DNA from: Amphibalanus amphitrite
Taxonomy: Eukaryota > Arthropoda > Thecostraca > Balanomorpha > Balanidae
DNA: 64,000 nt
Assembly: GCF_019059575.1 (NCBI RefSeq)
Contig: NW_024881507.1
Span: forward strand, 992,001-1,056,000
Direction: 5' to 3'
Numbering within the stretch: the stretch's first letter is position 1; the number at the start of each line of letters is the position of its first letter. Below the pieces are notes generated by a model that saw only the letters and a list, made by a program, of their open reading frames with translations, searched no databases and was not told the DNA's origin. The position numbers were made by a program, and so were the translations under genes. Below, piece after piece: positions 1-56,853 of this stretch.

Positions 1-368
1 ATCCCACTCCGGTTGACCGGCGGAGCCTTCGCCGTGTGGGCGCAGCTGCCGGACGAAAGCCGTGGCAGTTTGGCGGCCATACGCGCAGGCCTGTACCAGG
101 CTTTTGCGCTTGATCAGCATGCAGCATACGAGGCCTTCACCACCCGAAGACTCCGCAGTGGAGAGTCAGCCGATGTGTTTCTGGCGGACCTTCAGCGGCT
201 GGCACAGCTGTTTGGTGGCGTACCGGAGCGTGCGCTGACCTGCGCTTTTGTGGCAGGTCTGCCCGAGTCGGTTCGGCAGATGGTGCGGGCTGGGTCTAGA
301 GCGGAAGGGCTCGACCTTGCCAGTGTGCTGGCGCGCGCCAGAGCTGTGCTCAGTGACGAGCGCGTGGC

Positions 369-399
<31 letters not shown>

Positions 400-606
400 G
401 CGGCCGGGCCGGCACCCCTCGCCCCCGCCCCCTCCCGTCAGCGGCTGTCAGCGCAGGAGGGACCGTCTCGCCGGGCCAGCCGGCCGCGGCGCTGCTGGGC
501 ATGCGGTGATATAGGCCATATGTCCTTCTCATGCCCCCGCCGAGCTGCGGGAAACGACGGAGGAGAGGACGAGTCAGCGCCGGCGTCCTCTCGCGTGCAG
601 CACTGA
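1..606 (+). CDS. Gag protein of LTR retroelement (5' partial)
   Basis: This is the C-terminal part of a retrotransposon Gag, open from the window edge to a TGA at 604-606. Its N-terminus and the 5' LTR lie outside the window. The region encoded by about 20-350 resembles a Gag capsid-like domain. An (GCG)n tract near 364-390 encodes a run of alanines. A single CCHC zinc knuckle (C-x2-C-x4-H-x4-C, beginning CWACGDIGH) lies near 493-534, as expected for a nucleocapsid that binds RNA. The next gene, pol, lies in the -1 frame and overlaps by 76 nt, so Gag is the default product and Gag-Pol would need frameshifting. No stop interrupts the visible part, so the copy could have been active recently. 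Assignment to Gag rests on the zinc knuckle, position and domain order. The clade is inferred. Confidence 0.8.
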
Positions 607-3600
607 GCGGCGCTCTGCCAGTCGTGCAACTGCGAGTCAACGGGCGAGACTGTCGAGCGCTGATCGACACCGGCTGCACCGATAACATCATTTATGCACC
701 GTTCTGCGAACAATGGCAGTGTGGACCTGTCTCGGTGACGACGATGAGCGGTGACGAGTTTCGATGCACTGGCTCGGGCAGTGCTGACGTGGTGACTGTG
801 ACCGGGCAGCGGGCCCGAGTGAGTGTGCTGGTGGTGAGCGAGCGGCCCCTGGGAGTGGAACTAATTATCGGCATGTCTGGCATCTCTAGCCTGGGGGGTG
901 TCAGTGTGCAGTCACCGTCTCAAGTCCGCTTCTGCGGAGCCGCTGCCCGTGCACCACTCGAAGTTGACGCGCCGGACTTTAGTGTGCGATTCGACTCGGC
1001 AGAGCGAAAGTGGACTGTGGCTTGGAAGTGGGCGGACAACTCTGGCCCTGAGTGCCTGGAAAACTCTGTGCCCCAGTACTCCGTGCCACGGTCCGCCCGC
1101 TACGAATTTGACACGGAGCTGGACACATGGATCAGCAACGGCTGGCTGCTGCCATACGACGAGCAGCGGCTCGGCCCACCGCGAGGGCTCGTGCCGCTGA
1201 TGGCTGTACAACAGAAGAATAAGGAGAAAGTGAGGCCAGTGCTGGACTATCGGGAGTTAAACAGCCACCTAAACGCCCACACCGCTGATGCAGATGTCTG
1301 CGCCGATCAGCTGAGGAAGTGGCGGCGTCACGGCAGAAACGTGGCGGTCGTTGACCTCAAAAAGGCGTACCTTCAGATCCATCTCGACGAAAGTCTATGG
1401 CCGTATCAAACGGTTGAGATTCGTGGGCAGCGTTTCTATCTGGGGAGGCTAGGTTTTGGACTCAGCCTAGGGCCGCTAGTCATGAAGGCGGTCGTCAGTG
1501 CTGTGCTGGCACAGGACCCTGAAATCCAGCGTGCAGTGCTCTCATATGTGGATGACTTGCTGGTAGATGAGGACATTGCGAGCGCGGAGCGGGTTGTCAG
1601 TCATTTCGCCAAGTATGGACTCGAGTGCAAGGCCCCTGAGCGTGTGTCTGATGGTGCGCGGCTGCTCGGACTGCGAGTTCGCCCACTGCGTGACGAGCTG
1701 CACTGGGTGCGAGACAACCCTGTCGGCCCCCCGCCCAGCCCGCTGACCCGCCGCAGTGTGTTTGCGTGGTGCGGTCGCCTGGTGGCCCACCTCCCGGTCT
1801 GTGGGTGGCTGCGTCCCGCTACAGCCTGGCTCAAACGCCGTGCTAATGCTGTGACACGCGGCTGGGACGACATGACAGGGGACCGTACGCTGCAGGCGCA
1901 GGTCGATCATGTGGCTGAACGGGTGAACGGTGACGATCCGGCGCACGGCGTGTGGTGTGTCTCAGGTGACGCGGCCGTGGTGTGGACGGATGCCAGCTCG
2001 CTGGCCGCAGGCGTTGTTTTGGAGACGGCAGACGGTGGCCCTGTGGAGGATGCCTGCTGGCTGAGGCGTGAAGCTGCTGCTTCTACGCACATAAACATGG
2101 CTGAACTGGATGCCGCTGTGAAGGGCATAAATCTTGCCATCGCTTGGGGAATGCAAACCATCGAGCTGAGGACTGACTCCGCCACCGTCCACCGCTGGAT
2201 TGACGACGCTCTGAGTGGGCGAGCCCGGCTCCGCACTAAGGCACACGGCGAGATGTTAATCCGGCGGCGTGTCGACCTTATTCGCCAGCTGGTAGACGAA
2301 ATGGGTCTCGTGCTGACAGTGACCCTGGTCAGGTCAGACGAAAATCGCGCAGACGCCCTGACACGGGTTCCGAAAGAGTGGCTGAGGCATGACACATCAG
2401 GGCCCGCGGCAGTCGGCACGGCGGTGGCCGCCGACACGGGAGCGGCAGTCGGCACGGCGGTGGCCGCCGACACGGAAGCGGCAGTCGGCACGGCTGTGGC
2501 CGCCGACACGGGTGCGACCGCGGTGGTCGGCGCGGCGGTGGCCGCCGGCACAGAAGCGGCGGTGGCGACCGGGGCAACAGTGGACGCCTCTATTGCTGAG
2601 CTGCACGAGCGCGCCGGTCACCCAGGGATTCGCCGCACCTGGTATTTCGCCCGTCGTGACATCGCTCCTACCATTACTCGGTCTCAGGTGCGTGCTGTTG
2701 TGCATCACTGTGACGTCTGCCGCTCAATCGATCCGGCACCGGTCACCTGGCGTCACGGATCGCTGGAGGTAACGGAGACGTGGCAGCGGCTGGCCATCGA
2801 CGTCACCCACTACCAGCACCAGTCGTACCTGACAGTGATCGATTGCGGTCCGTCTCGGTTCGGTTTGTGGCGGCAGTTGCGTCGGCCGGACGCGGAAAAT
2901 GTTGTGTCGCATCTGGAAGCGATATTATGCGAACGTGGAGCGCCATGCGAGATTCTTTGTGATAATGACACTGTGTTTCGTGGACGACATTTTGCGGCGT
3001 TCGCGGCGAAATGGGGCGTGGTTCTGCGGTTCCGGGCAGCGTACGAGCCGGGTGGTAACGGCATTGTTGAACGGCATCACCGGACAGTTAAGGTTATTGC
3101 CGCTCGAAAGCAATGCTCAATCACAGAGGCCGTGCACCTATACAATGTGTCGCCCCGCGACAGCGACAGCGCCAGTGATGCCCCCGTCGGTCGGATTTAT
3201 CGCTACACAGTGCGCGACTGTGTCGGGTCAGCTGGTCGCCAGCTGCCGGTCGGTGACAGTGACGGTCAAGGGCGCAGCCAGGGAACGGACGGCCGTGGGA
3301 ATGGCCGCGAGGGATCGGACGGCTCGGAGCCGGCGGCGCCGCGCGGGACGGGCGAGTTCGCCCCTGGTGACGCTGTGTGGGTCAGGCGCCGTGGCACGCG
3401 ATGCACGGACGTGTCTGAACCTGGTGTCGTGTCCTCAGTAGTTTCTCCACAGGTAGTAGTAGTTGATGGCACCCCTCATCATGTTAGAAACCTGCGACAC
3501 CGCACCGTCAACGTGAGAGATAACTGTTTGGTTGACGACACAGAGGGTGCCGAAAATGAGCTGCCACTTTTCGTATCCGCGCAGCCACATAATGCTGATT

Positions 3601-3776
3601 CTAGTCCTGGCCCCGTAGTGAGTGTCATGTCTGATGTCACGCCTCGCACTGAATGCACTCGTGCTAATGATGCTTCCAATGACGATGGACCAGGAGTCGT
3701 TGCACCACGAACCCTGCGGCGCACCGAGCGGGAGAGTCGCCCGGCACAGCGCTATGGAACACCGGTGTATTATTAG
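531..3776 (+). CDS. Pol polyprotein (PR-RT-RNase H-IN), Ty3/Gypsy-like
   Basis: This is a 1,081-codon uninterrupted Pol in the -1 frame relative to gag; the ATG at 531 is probably not used. Numbered from there, the aspartic protease has D-T-G at 46-48. Reverse transcriptase has an Asp near 275 (VVDLKKAYLQ) and YVDD at 339-342. RNase H has acidic residues near 487, 525 and 549. A linker made of 12-residue repeats follows. The integrase has an N-terminal His/Cys zinc motif (ending HHCDVC) and a D,D,E triad (AIDVTH, LCDND, IVERHH). The order PR-RT-RH-IN fits Ty3/Gypsy or BEL/Pao. The single-knuckle Gag and separate frame favour Ty3/Gypsy, but the clade is not certain. The reading frame is intact through the TAG at 3774-3776. 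Confidence 0.85.
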   Translation: MPPPSCGKRRRRGRVSAGVLSRAALSGALPVVQLRVNGRDCRALIDTGCTDNIIYAPFCEQWQCGPVSVTTMSGDEFRCTGSGSADVVTVTGQRARVSVLVVSERPLGVELIIGMSGISSLGGVSVQSPSQVRFCGAAARAPLEVDAPDFSVRFDSAERKWTVAWKWADNSGPECLENSVPQYSVPRSARYEFDTELDTWISNGWLLPYDEQRLGPPRGLVPLMAVQQKNKEKVRPVLDYRELNSHLNAHTADADVCADQLRKWRRHGRNVAVVDLKKAYLQIHLDESLWPYQTVEIRGQRFYLGRLGFGLSLGPLVMKAVVSAVLAQDPEIQRAVLSYVDDLLVDEDIASAERVVSHFAKYGLECKAPERVSDGARLLGLRVRPLRDELHWVRDNPVGPPPSPLTRRSVFAWCGRLVAHLPVCGWLRPATAWLKRRANAVTRGWDDMTGDRTLQAQVDHVAERVNGDDPAHGVWCVSGDAAVVWTDASSLAAGVVLETADGGPVEDACWLRREAAASTHINMAELDAAVKGINLAIAWGMQTIELRTDSATVHRWIDDALSGRARLRTKAHGEMLIRRRVDLIRQLVDEMGLVLTVTLVRSDENRADALTRVPKEWLRHDTSGPAAVGTAVAADTGAAVGTAVAADTEAAVGTAVAADTGATAVVGAAVAAGTEAAVATGATVDASIAELHERAGHPGIRRTWYFARRDIAPTITRSQVRAVVHHCDVCRSIDPAPVTWRHGSLEVTETWQRLAIDVTHYQHQSYLTVIDCGPSRFGLWRQLRRPDAENVVSHLEAILCERGAPCEILCDNDTVFRGRHFAAFAAKWGVVLRFRAAYEPGGNGIVERHHRTVKVIAARKQCSITEAVHLYNVSPRDSDSASDAPVGRIYRYTVRDCVGSAGRQLPVGDSDGQGRSQGTDGRGNGREGSDGSEPAAPRGTGEFAPGDAVWVRRRGTRCTDVSEPGVVSSVVSPQVVVVDGTPHHVRNLRHRTVNVRDNCLVDDTEGAENELPLFVSAQPHNADSSPGPVVSVMSDVTPRTECTRANDASNDDGPGVVAPRTLRRTERESRPAQRYGTPVYY
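549..614 (+). promoter_or_regulatory. -1 programmed ribosomal frameshift signal (slippery heptamer plus H-type pseudoknot)
   Basis: The heptamer GGGAAAC at 549-555 is placed as X XXY YYZ in the gag frame (G GGA AAC), and slipping back one base enters the pol frame. After a 7-nt spacer, 563-571 (GAGAGGACG) pairs perfectly with 584-592. The loop segment 576-582 (AGCGCCG) pairs perfectly with 608-614. Together they form an H-type pseudoknot with a 9-bp stem 1 and a 7-bp stem 2. The gag stop codon (604-606) lies within the second loop. GGGAAAC is an established retroviral slippery site. Pairing was read by eye; efficiency is unknown. Confidence 0.85.
2406..2577 (+). repeat. In-frame 36-bp tandem repeat inside pol
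   Basis: A 36-bp unit beginning GCGGCAGTCGGCACG occurs about three times, followed by decayed partial copies. The unit is exactly 12 codons and encodes repeats of AAVGTAVAADTG. It lies between RNase H and the integrase zinc motif, so it lengthens a linker without breaking the frame. Confidence 0.8.
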
Positions 3777-3850
3777 GTACTCGCCTTGTTATGTTGTGTC
3801 ATGTTATGTGTATTTTTGTGTTGATTATGGATTTGTGATCTTGTAGATCA

Positions 3851-4089
3851 GGGGGGTGTGTAACTGTATCGGTCTGGCCCGGACCCGGGCTGGGTGGACG
3901 GGGCTGGGGTCGGACTCGGCCGACGCGGGCCCATGTGCCGGCCATGTGTCTCCCCGGCGGCGACACGCGGTGGACGGGAGCCGCGGGCCGCGGCAGTGTG
4001 AGGTCGGCGATAGCCCGTGGTGGGTGAGCGACCGTGTGGAAATACATACAGAAACTACAGATCACCCTGAACTCAGAGCTAGCCACACA
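3851..4089 (+). mobile_element. Polypurine tract and candidate 3' LTR of the Gypsy-like element
   Basis: A G6 tract at 3851-3856 lies 75 bases after the pol stop and is directly followed by TGTGT at 3857. A segment of about 233 bp then ends in ACACA at 4085-4089, which would give 5-bp inverted LTR ends of the usual TG...CA form. The 5' LTR is outside the window, so the ends cannot be confirmed by comparison. Confidence 0.5.
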
Positions 4090-6984
4090 TGCCAAAAGAA
4101 TGCTTGTACAGTCCACAGCAGAAGTAATGTGCGGTTTCAGTCATGGGTATGTTCTGCTTCTGAAGCTTAGGAACGATTAGCCAGACTACAATGAAATGAT
4201 GTAGCTTACATGTATCGTCACCCTTGCAGCTGCAACGTTCTCTATTTACATCTTTTTCCGATCACTCCGCATTAAAAAAACGCCAGTCAAAGCCATCCGT
4301 TGATATTGGTAAAACCGCACATTACTTTAGCGGTGGGCTGCACATATATCTTCTTATACAATATTCGGCATAATTGGGAAAGTTTATCAGAGCTGCCTGC
4401 AATCAAGTCATTGTCTGTAAGATCTGTTCAGTTTTTTTTCTGAATCATAATGTCATGCCCAAAATACATCAAAGCCCGACGACGACAAATGCAGGCACTG
4501 TCATCAGTCATATTGACGTATCACCGCAAAGCTGTCTGTTATTTTGGCGAACAAGTCCTTATTCGTTCCCCTGAGTCAACATTGGGTGACGTTATGTTGT
4601 CGGTGCCAGCTCTCCGGGAAGAGCACCGGCCTCCCCTCTCCCTCCTCACTCTCTCCCTCCCTCTCCCCTCTCTCTCGCCACACGGGAAATGGGGCAGCAG
4701 TGCGCGGTGCCAGATGAGGGCGGGACATGAGAGGATGCGGTGCTGCCGCCGGAAGGGAAGGGTGCTGAGTCGCCAGCCCGCGGCCGTAATGGAACACGTT
4801 ACGGAGACGCACAGAGGGCACGTACTGCGGAAAACATGCATAGTTTGTGTGCTGCTGAATATTAAATAGTATCTAAATAATACCCAGATAAAACTATAAG
4901 GCATCTTACTGAATGCATACTTATGCCTGCTAAAGGTTCAGGTTAGGAGGAAATGCATGAAAGTGAAAGAAAGTGACTAAGAAACTAATTTGATCTTGAC
5001 ACAACGATGAATATTTTTATTTACCGTGGAAAGAATTAGGTTTAGGGCGAATATTTCAAACAACAGGTAGGCTTTTAATTACGGTAGCTTGTGAAGGCAC
5101 TGCGGGTTTCTTCTTCAGTCTTCACAGTTAAGCACACATACGTAAAGTCAATTAAAGTCAACATTTCAACCTATAACTTTATATTACAACGTAACATTAT
5201 AGCATTATAGTTGTTCGCTCCGTGATACTAAACATCCATGTTTCCATGAAAACCAACATGTTTAATATTACAAAACGAAGGACTAGGTTTAAATGTAAAC
5301 TTTAATTAATTCTATGCGTTTTTATCTGTTTGGGCTGAGGAAAAAGGTTTCACAGCTTTCGAAAGCCATCCGCGTAAATGAAAAGTACCTGGTGTTCCGA
5401 ACATTCGTCCTAAAGCCTGAACCTCTACATAATTTGATCTTGTTTTTACTCCTAGCAAAAGAAAAAAAATATATTCAACTCATCTATACAGTCTACGCTA
5501 CAGTCTACCGCCGCGGCGGCAGCCTCCGTCGCCAGCTCTGCTACGGCCTCAGTTCACATCTGGCGGGTAGGCTGTGCCGCCGTGCACCGGCGCCTTGCGG
5601 TACAGCTCGGCCGCTGCCTCCGCTTAGCTACTCACTACTCAGTACTCAGCCTTCAGCGCGGCAATTCGCGTATCCTAATGCACACCTACTTCCTTTCCTT
5701 TCCTTATCCTATCCCCTCTTCATGCTTAATTGCACCCATCTATATTTCGTTCCATAGCCTAGTACACAACATCTTGGTGTATAAGTCAGGGAGCTTTTCT
5801 TTTGAGAGGCAACGGAATGCTTAAAATATTCAGCTTGTTCAAGTCATTTTCCATGCACCACAAACAAACGCAATTAGTAGGTATGATTCGTGGCCGAAGA
5901 AAACAAAAATAACGGCCTGCCCTCATAAAGTGACCGTCTGATTCTGCAGCTGATTGTCTATTGATTTTCGCTCCTTATTTTTCAAGGTACCTAACAAACA
6001 ATGATAATTGCTTTTGCGACTAACCGCCATATTCTTTAGCCGGACCAAATGTTAATAGAGGTCCCAGTTCGACTATAATCCAAGGGGAGTTTAACCCTCG
6101 GGGAGCCGGTCAGGAGTAGCCGGGAGCGTCGGCCATCGTCTAGGGACTCCACTCGGTCCAATGGTGATGGTAGACTTCGAGCATCCCATCACCTAGTTGT
6201 TCAATCAGCTCGCTCCCGGCGGTGTTTTCGGTAGGATAACCGACAACAGCTTATATGACATTGTCTGCTCATCAACATGTTTTCTATAACTGCTGCCAAT
6301 GAACTGTCAATATATATCGAGGTGGCATTTACCGATAGCCTGGATACACAAGCAGCATTAATTTCCACTTCCACAGGCCCTTGATTAAGGCGAAATGCTC
6401 TCGTTTTGAGGATACGCGGATCGATGGTTCGGGCGGTCACGGTGCAAAGTGTAATGTTCCCAGCACAAACAAGGGCAGCGATGGGCCGCAATGTGTGTTG
6501 GTTCGGTAAACAATGTGCTGCTATCAACATTGACTTATGATAATCTGCCAGGCTATCGATCTCAGCAGCTGCCATAGTTGCGGAAACACTGCAGGCGGAG
6601 CACAGCGACGCTGAGCAGCGCACTTCACTTCGTAACGCTGAGCGGAAAATATGTCATTTCATGTTTATTTCATAAGATGCCGCCGCCCGCGACTTTCTCA
6701 AAAGATGAGACGTGCTTTTGTCTCAGAGAAAACGTCGACGGTCGCAGCAAACTGCTCTCGTAGACTTGGCGTGGAGAGTGTGGGTTGTTAATTAAGAGGC
6801 TTTATTGTTCATTTATTCACTTATCCTCCACAAACGAGAGCAAATGTGAAAGAACGTAGTGGTGGGTACGGTGGCCTGCCATCAGAGTCTCAGCTGAGTG
6901 TCGACTGCCAACTGCAGTCGGAGATCCGATTGGCTGTGATGGCGTGAGCGTTCGGATGGGCGAGTGATCGGGGGCTGCGCGAGC

Positions 6985-7170
6985 GATATGGGGCTGGCGA
7001 CTGGGCTGTGCTGGCCAGCGACTGGGCTTTGGTCAGTGACTGGGCTTTTACTGGCCCGCGGCTGAGCTTTGGTCGGTGACTTGGCTGTGCTGGCCGCGGC
7101 TGGGTTTCGGTCGGTGACTGCAGTCTGTGTTGGCCGCGGCTGAGCTGTGTTGGCCGCGGCTGGGTGCTGT
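6985..7170. repeat. Degenerate GC-rich minisatellite
   Basis: Imperfect repeats of phrases such as TTGGCCGCGGCTGGG and GGTCGGTGACT recur about every 22-30 bases. The unit length is irregular, suggesting an old array. Confidence 0.6.
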
Positions 7171-8588
7171 CATCAGAGCTCTGATGGGCGCTGATGGGCC
7201 GTTCTCTGCTGAGTCGCGTGCAGCCGTTTGATAGATGACCATCTGACATTCAGCCGCGGATAAATGGAGGCCGATATTGCGCCGGGCGCTGCGCGCCGCC
7301 GAGCGGTTTTCTTATCACTGATCGGCCTGGAGCGGCGGCCATCGGGGCTGGCCGGCCGAGCCGCCGCCGGCTGGCGCTGTCAGCCGAAATTGAACAGCGC
7401 ACTGCAGCGCCGCACATGTAGAGGTCACGTACGGCCGGTACGGAGCCATCAGAGGCCGGACCGGACCGGCCGCCGGCCCGGGAACGACCCATTCTCCGAC
7501 ACACGGCAACGGGCTGCGCCTCGGGAGATGGTGCCCGTGCGGTCATGTGGGAACAATGAGCATGCACGGGCCAGTTCCAATACGGTTAATTGTTTAAAAA
7601 GAACAAAATGTGTGTGCTTTCTATGTGCCACTTGAAATCTAACTATGTAAGTTAACACCATTTTTCCAGCCACACAATTCACACCACCAATAAATAGATA
7701 AAAAATATGACAAAATAAGCTGAGGTTTAAAAGCCGGATTACCATTCTATGTCCAATTCCGTGCTCCGATATTGGTTTGGTTTGGACTTTACCTTGGAAC
7801 GATAGCCGTTCGTCAAGTGTTATATATTTCAGGAGCATTGAACAATATTTCGCAAAAGCATGCTGATGGAACGTTTCCGACGATGGCTCAGGCCAACAAA
7901 GTTGCAATAATCCATCAGTGCGGTTAAATAAGCCATCTGGTAGAAAACCAAGTTTGATAAGTTTGACAAAGCTCTAAATTGACCCGGGGTCTTATACCTA
8001 AATTCTCTTGTCAGAAAATAGGCATCGTATCTCCGCATACCTACCGGTTGTGTGGCTGGCCCTGCTGTCGGGTAGCGTCTCGCTTTCCTATCTCCATTGA
8101 TGACGTTTTACGATACGAAGCACATCTATTCATATAATATGCATTCCAAGATTTGGTAAGGATTTGACAACTGCATAGTCAGGTACCGCAGCGCAGCATC
8201 TCCCCACCACACAGACATTTATTACCCGATCCCCCCAGACATTTTGGATCGGTGCCAATCTCCGCCTCCATAAGCCACAAGGAATGCCACATCAGTGCAC
8301 ATACTCGTATCCCTATCAGCGGCGCGTAAAGAGTGGCTCTCGGGTGTCGGTCTCCTCCAATATCGCTCCCCTGGGGCCGTCGTCACCGCTCGGCCCGTCG
8401 GTGGCTCGACTTCCGGCGGACAGGGGCGGGGCTGATCGGACACGAGCACCCTCGCCCGGCCGGTTAGCGCCGCCGAGAACACAGGCCGACAGGCCGCCGA
8501 CGGGAGCCTTCCCCGGGGGCTCGCCAGGAAGCTGAGATGGGGAGAGCGGGGGAGGAAAGGGGACCGCGGAGACGGTGGGACACTTGAA

Positions 8589-8702
8589 CAAAGAAGGGAC
8601 TGGTAAGTTAACGGCGTGGCAAGTGAGTGGGCGTTTGGGGACGTGTGGACAAAGAAGGGACTGGTAAGCTAACGGCGTGGCAAGTGAGTGGGCGTTTGGG
8701 GA
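8589..8702. repeat. 60-bp tandem duplication
   Basis: A 60-bp unit beginning ACAAAGAAGGGACTGG occurs twice in direct tandem (starts 8589 and 8649) with only one or two mismatches. Confidence 0.85.
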
Positions 8703-9269
8703 TGGCTGTGCGACGGTCACTGTTAAATAAGAAGGGAGGGATGAAGGGTATACCTAAATAAAAGCATAAAACATTTCGTTACTACAGTTTAAGTTGCGAG
8801 TCGTAGATTACTGGTTTTAGACGACTTTAAAAAAAGAACACTCTTAGAGAAACATGACGCGCTTTAAGGTTCTAGCTTCGACGGATAGATGCTCCCTTAT
8901 CGCACAGATCCCTAACTGCAACCCGGAACTTGCGTCTGATTTCGCTGTTGCATGTTCTCGTCGCTTTTCTGAGATTCGATTGGAATAGCAATGGGCGGTC
9001 CTCCATGGAGACCACTCAAACTCGGCACCTTATGGGTATAGCCGCGGGAAACCCAAAGCCTACAAATTAAACACACTAGTGAGCCAGTCTTACAAGCTTC
9101 ATGGTAGATAGGTACTTCAAATATTATTTTTGTTCAACTACTGCAATGAAATATCGCCCTTCATAAGAAATGCGAACATAACAGAGCATGTTGGTATTCA
9201 TAACAGTGCGCACTTTTTTTTGTCTGTGATTCGCTTGATGAACAAGTGGTTCCCGATTTCCCGATGCTA

Positions 9270-10236
9270 CAGGGTGTCCACGTCAAAAGTGTACCCAGAC
9301 TTTTCTCCATATTTTATCTTAAAAACATCACACTCACGAACAATTGCCCTCGTTTGAGAGCCAAGGCAATGGCAAAACATTTGCTATGCTTTTCAACTGT
9401 GCTCGGCACTCTGCTGACCAGCGCGTGCCGTCTAGAGCAACTGCTCTATATGAGCCCCTTTGCGTCGGGCCACCGCCGGCAGACTGGAGGTGGGTGATCG
9501 CCTGGTCAACCATGTGGGAAGGAAGGCGACGGATCTCGTCGATGATGAAGTCTTTCAGCTCCTGGGTCGACCCTGGATTGCCAGCGTATGCACAAGTCCT
9601 TGAGAAAGCCCCACAAGAAGAAATCTAGAGGGCTGAGGTCGGGCGAGTGTGGAGCCCATTCCACCGCGCTTTTCAAGCTGATGTGGCGGTCAGGAAAGTG
9701 CTCCTCCAGGAATTCCAGCGACCGTTTGGCGGTGTGAGGCGGCGCCCCAACCATTCTTCATGGCGACGGATCCCGCGTCTCCGCTTCAGCTCTCGCCAGA
9801 ATGGTTCCAGTGCCTCCGAGGCGTAGCGTTCTAGCGTTACGGTGTTGTGTTTGTCTCTCCCCTGTCGTCTTCGAAAAAGAAAGGGCCGATAATGCCCCCT
9901 CCATGCCTCATTGCCACCCAAACCGATACTTTCTTGCTGTGCAGAGGCATGGTCTGAACTTTTTCTAGGCAATGGGATCCCCAGTGCACGGGGCATTGTG
10001 GGATTTCACATGCCACGGTCCGTCTGCCGGCGGTGGCCCGACGCAAAGCGGCTCATATAGAGCAGTTGCTCTAGACGGCACTCGTTGGTCATCAGAGTGC
10101 CGAACACAGTTGAAAAGCATAGCAATTGTTTTGCCATTGCCTTGGCTCTCAAACGAGAGCAATTGTTTGTGAGTGCGATGTTTTTAAGATAAAATACGGA
10201 GAAAAGTCTGGGTACACTTTTGACGTGGACACCCGG
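9270..10236 (-). mobile_element. Mariner/Tc1-like relic with 215-bp terminal inverted repeats
   Basis: The ends match each other in inverted orientation over about 215 bp (9270-9484 and 10022-10236), beginning CAGGGTGTCCACG on the left and CCGGGTGTCCACG on the reverse of the right. Both ends are bordered by TA (9268-9269 and 10237-10238), the target duplication of the Tc1/mariner superfamily. The interior carries a broken transposase on the - strand. The element lies about 570 bases upstream of the receptor phosphatase start codon. Confidence 0.85.
9506..10046 (-). pseudogene. Broken mariner-like transposase, C-terminal half
   Basis: Three overlapping - strand frames together carry the last part of a DDE transposase. 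The visible motifs are KKVSVWVAMRHGG, then GAPPHTAKRSLEFL, then APHSPDLSPLDFFLWG, which is the typical mariner/Tc1 ending where the last catalytic Asp lies. The motifs sit in different frames, so at least two frameshifts separate them. The N-terminal DNA-binding part is absent. It cannot encode an active transposase. Confidence 0.8.
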
Positions 10237-10238
10237 TA

Positions 10239-10804
10239 TTTGAATGAAATATATTGGTTATCTTATGATCTATATTTTCAATATTCACTTCTTATTTAAA
10301 AGAAAGCGTAGCCATTCACCAGCTATGAACAACCGTGGGCTCGTTTCCTTCATGTTTGCACAGCCTTCACGCCAGCAATGCGCAGCTGTTTACCGCTGCG
10401 AGATCACAGCGTCTCTGCCATCCCCATTGTCTGCACATCTTCACCGGCTGTCTGCGTGGCGGGTCTGCGTCATCGCAGCCGACGCCCGCGTCGCTGCCGA
10501 CGCTGCGTGGCCGGCGGAGCGGTCAGCGGAGTCGACGCTCCGATCCGCCCCGCGGCGCCCGTCAGTCGCGTCCCTGGCCGGCCGCGGGCGGGGCGCAGCG
10601 ACGGCGCCCGAGGCGAAACCCGAGCCCGCACGCTCCCAGCCGCCAGCTGCACTGTCGTGGCCGAGTGGGGAGAAAATTGGCGTGATCTGGTGGACGACGA
10701 CGTCAAGCGTTTGTGTGTGTGTGCTCTCTAGGTGTTGGTGCCAGTGTGTGTGTGCTCAGTGCTAATTTCTGTTATTTCTGTTATCGAGGCAGTGATTGCA
10801 AGAC
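10239..10804 (+). promoter_or_regulatory. Probable promoter/5' UTR region of the receptor phosphatase gene
   Basis: A strongly CpG-rich stretch (about 10440-10690) lies directly upstream of the first coding exon and is followed by GT-repeat stretches and a TCAGT near 10755 that resembles an arthropod initiator. No TATA box is clear. The start site is inferred from position only. Open frames here (for example 10244-10765) have no recognisable domain and could at most be upstream ORFs. Confidence 0.4.

Positions 10805-56853
<46,049 letters not shown>

Larger units (their letters stand above)
4090..9269. other. Intergenic region with CpG-rich patches
   Basis: No protein-coding gene, tRNA or rRNA is recognisable here. 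GC/CpG-rich patches near 4590-4800, 5510-5640, 6050-6200, 6900-7560 and 8330-8580 stand out from AT-rich surroundings. They could be regulatory, but nothing in the sequence proves it. Two minisatellites are listed separately. The many short open frames have no recognisable domains. Confidence 0.6.

Noticed and set aside
1907-2551. A 214-codon minus-strand frame inside pol
   Set aside because: Shadow of the GC-rich repeat and RNase H coding strand; it has no domain.
10244-10765. A 173-codon frame just upstream of the receptor gene
   Set aside because: A CpG-rich leader with no domain and no similarity I recognise; more likely 5' UTR or promoter.
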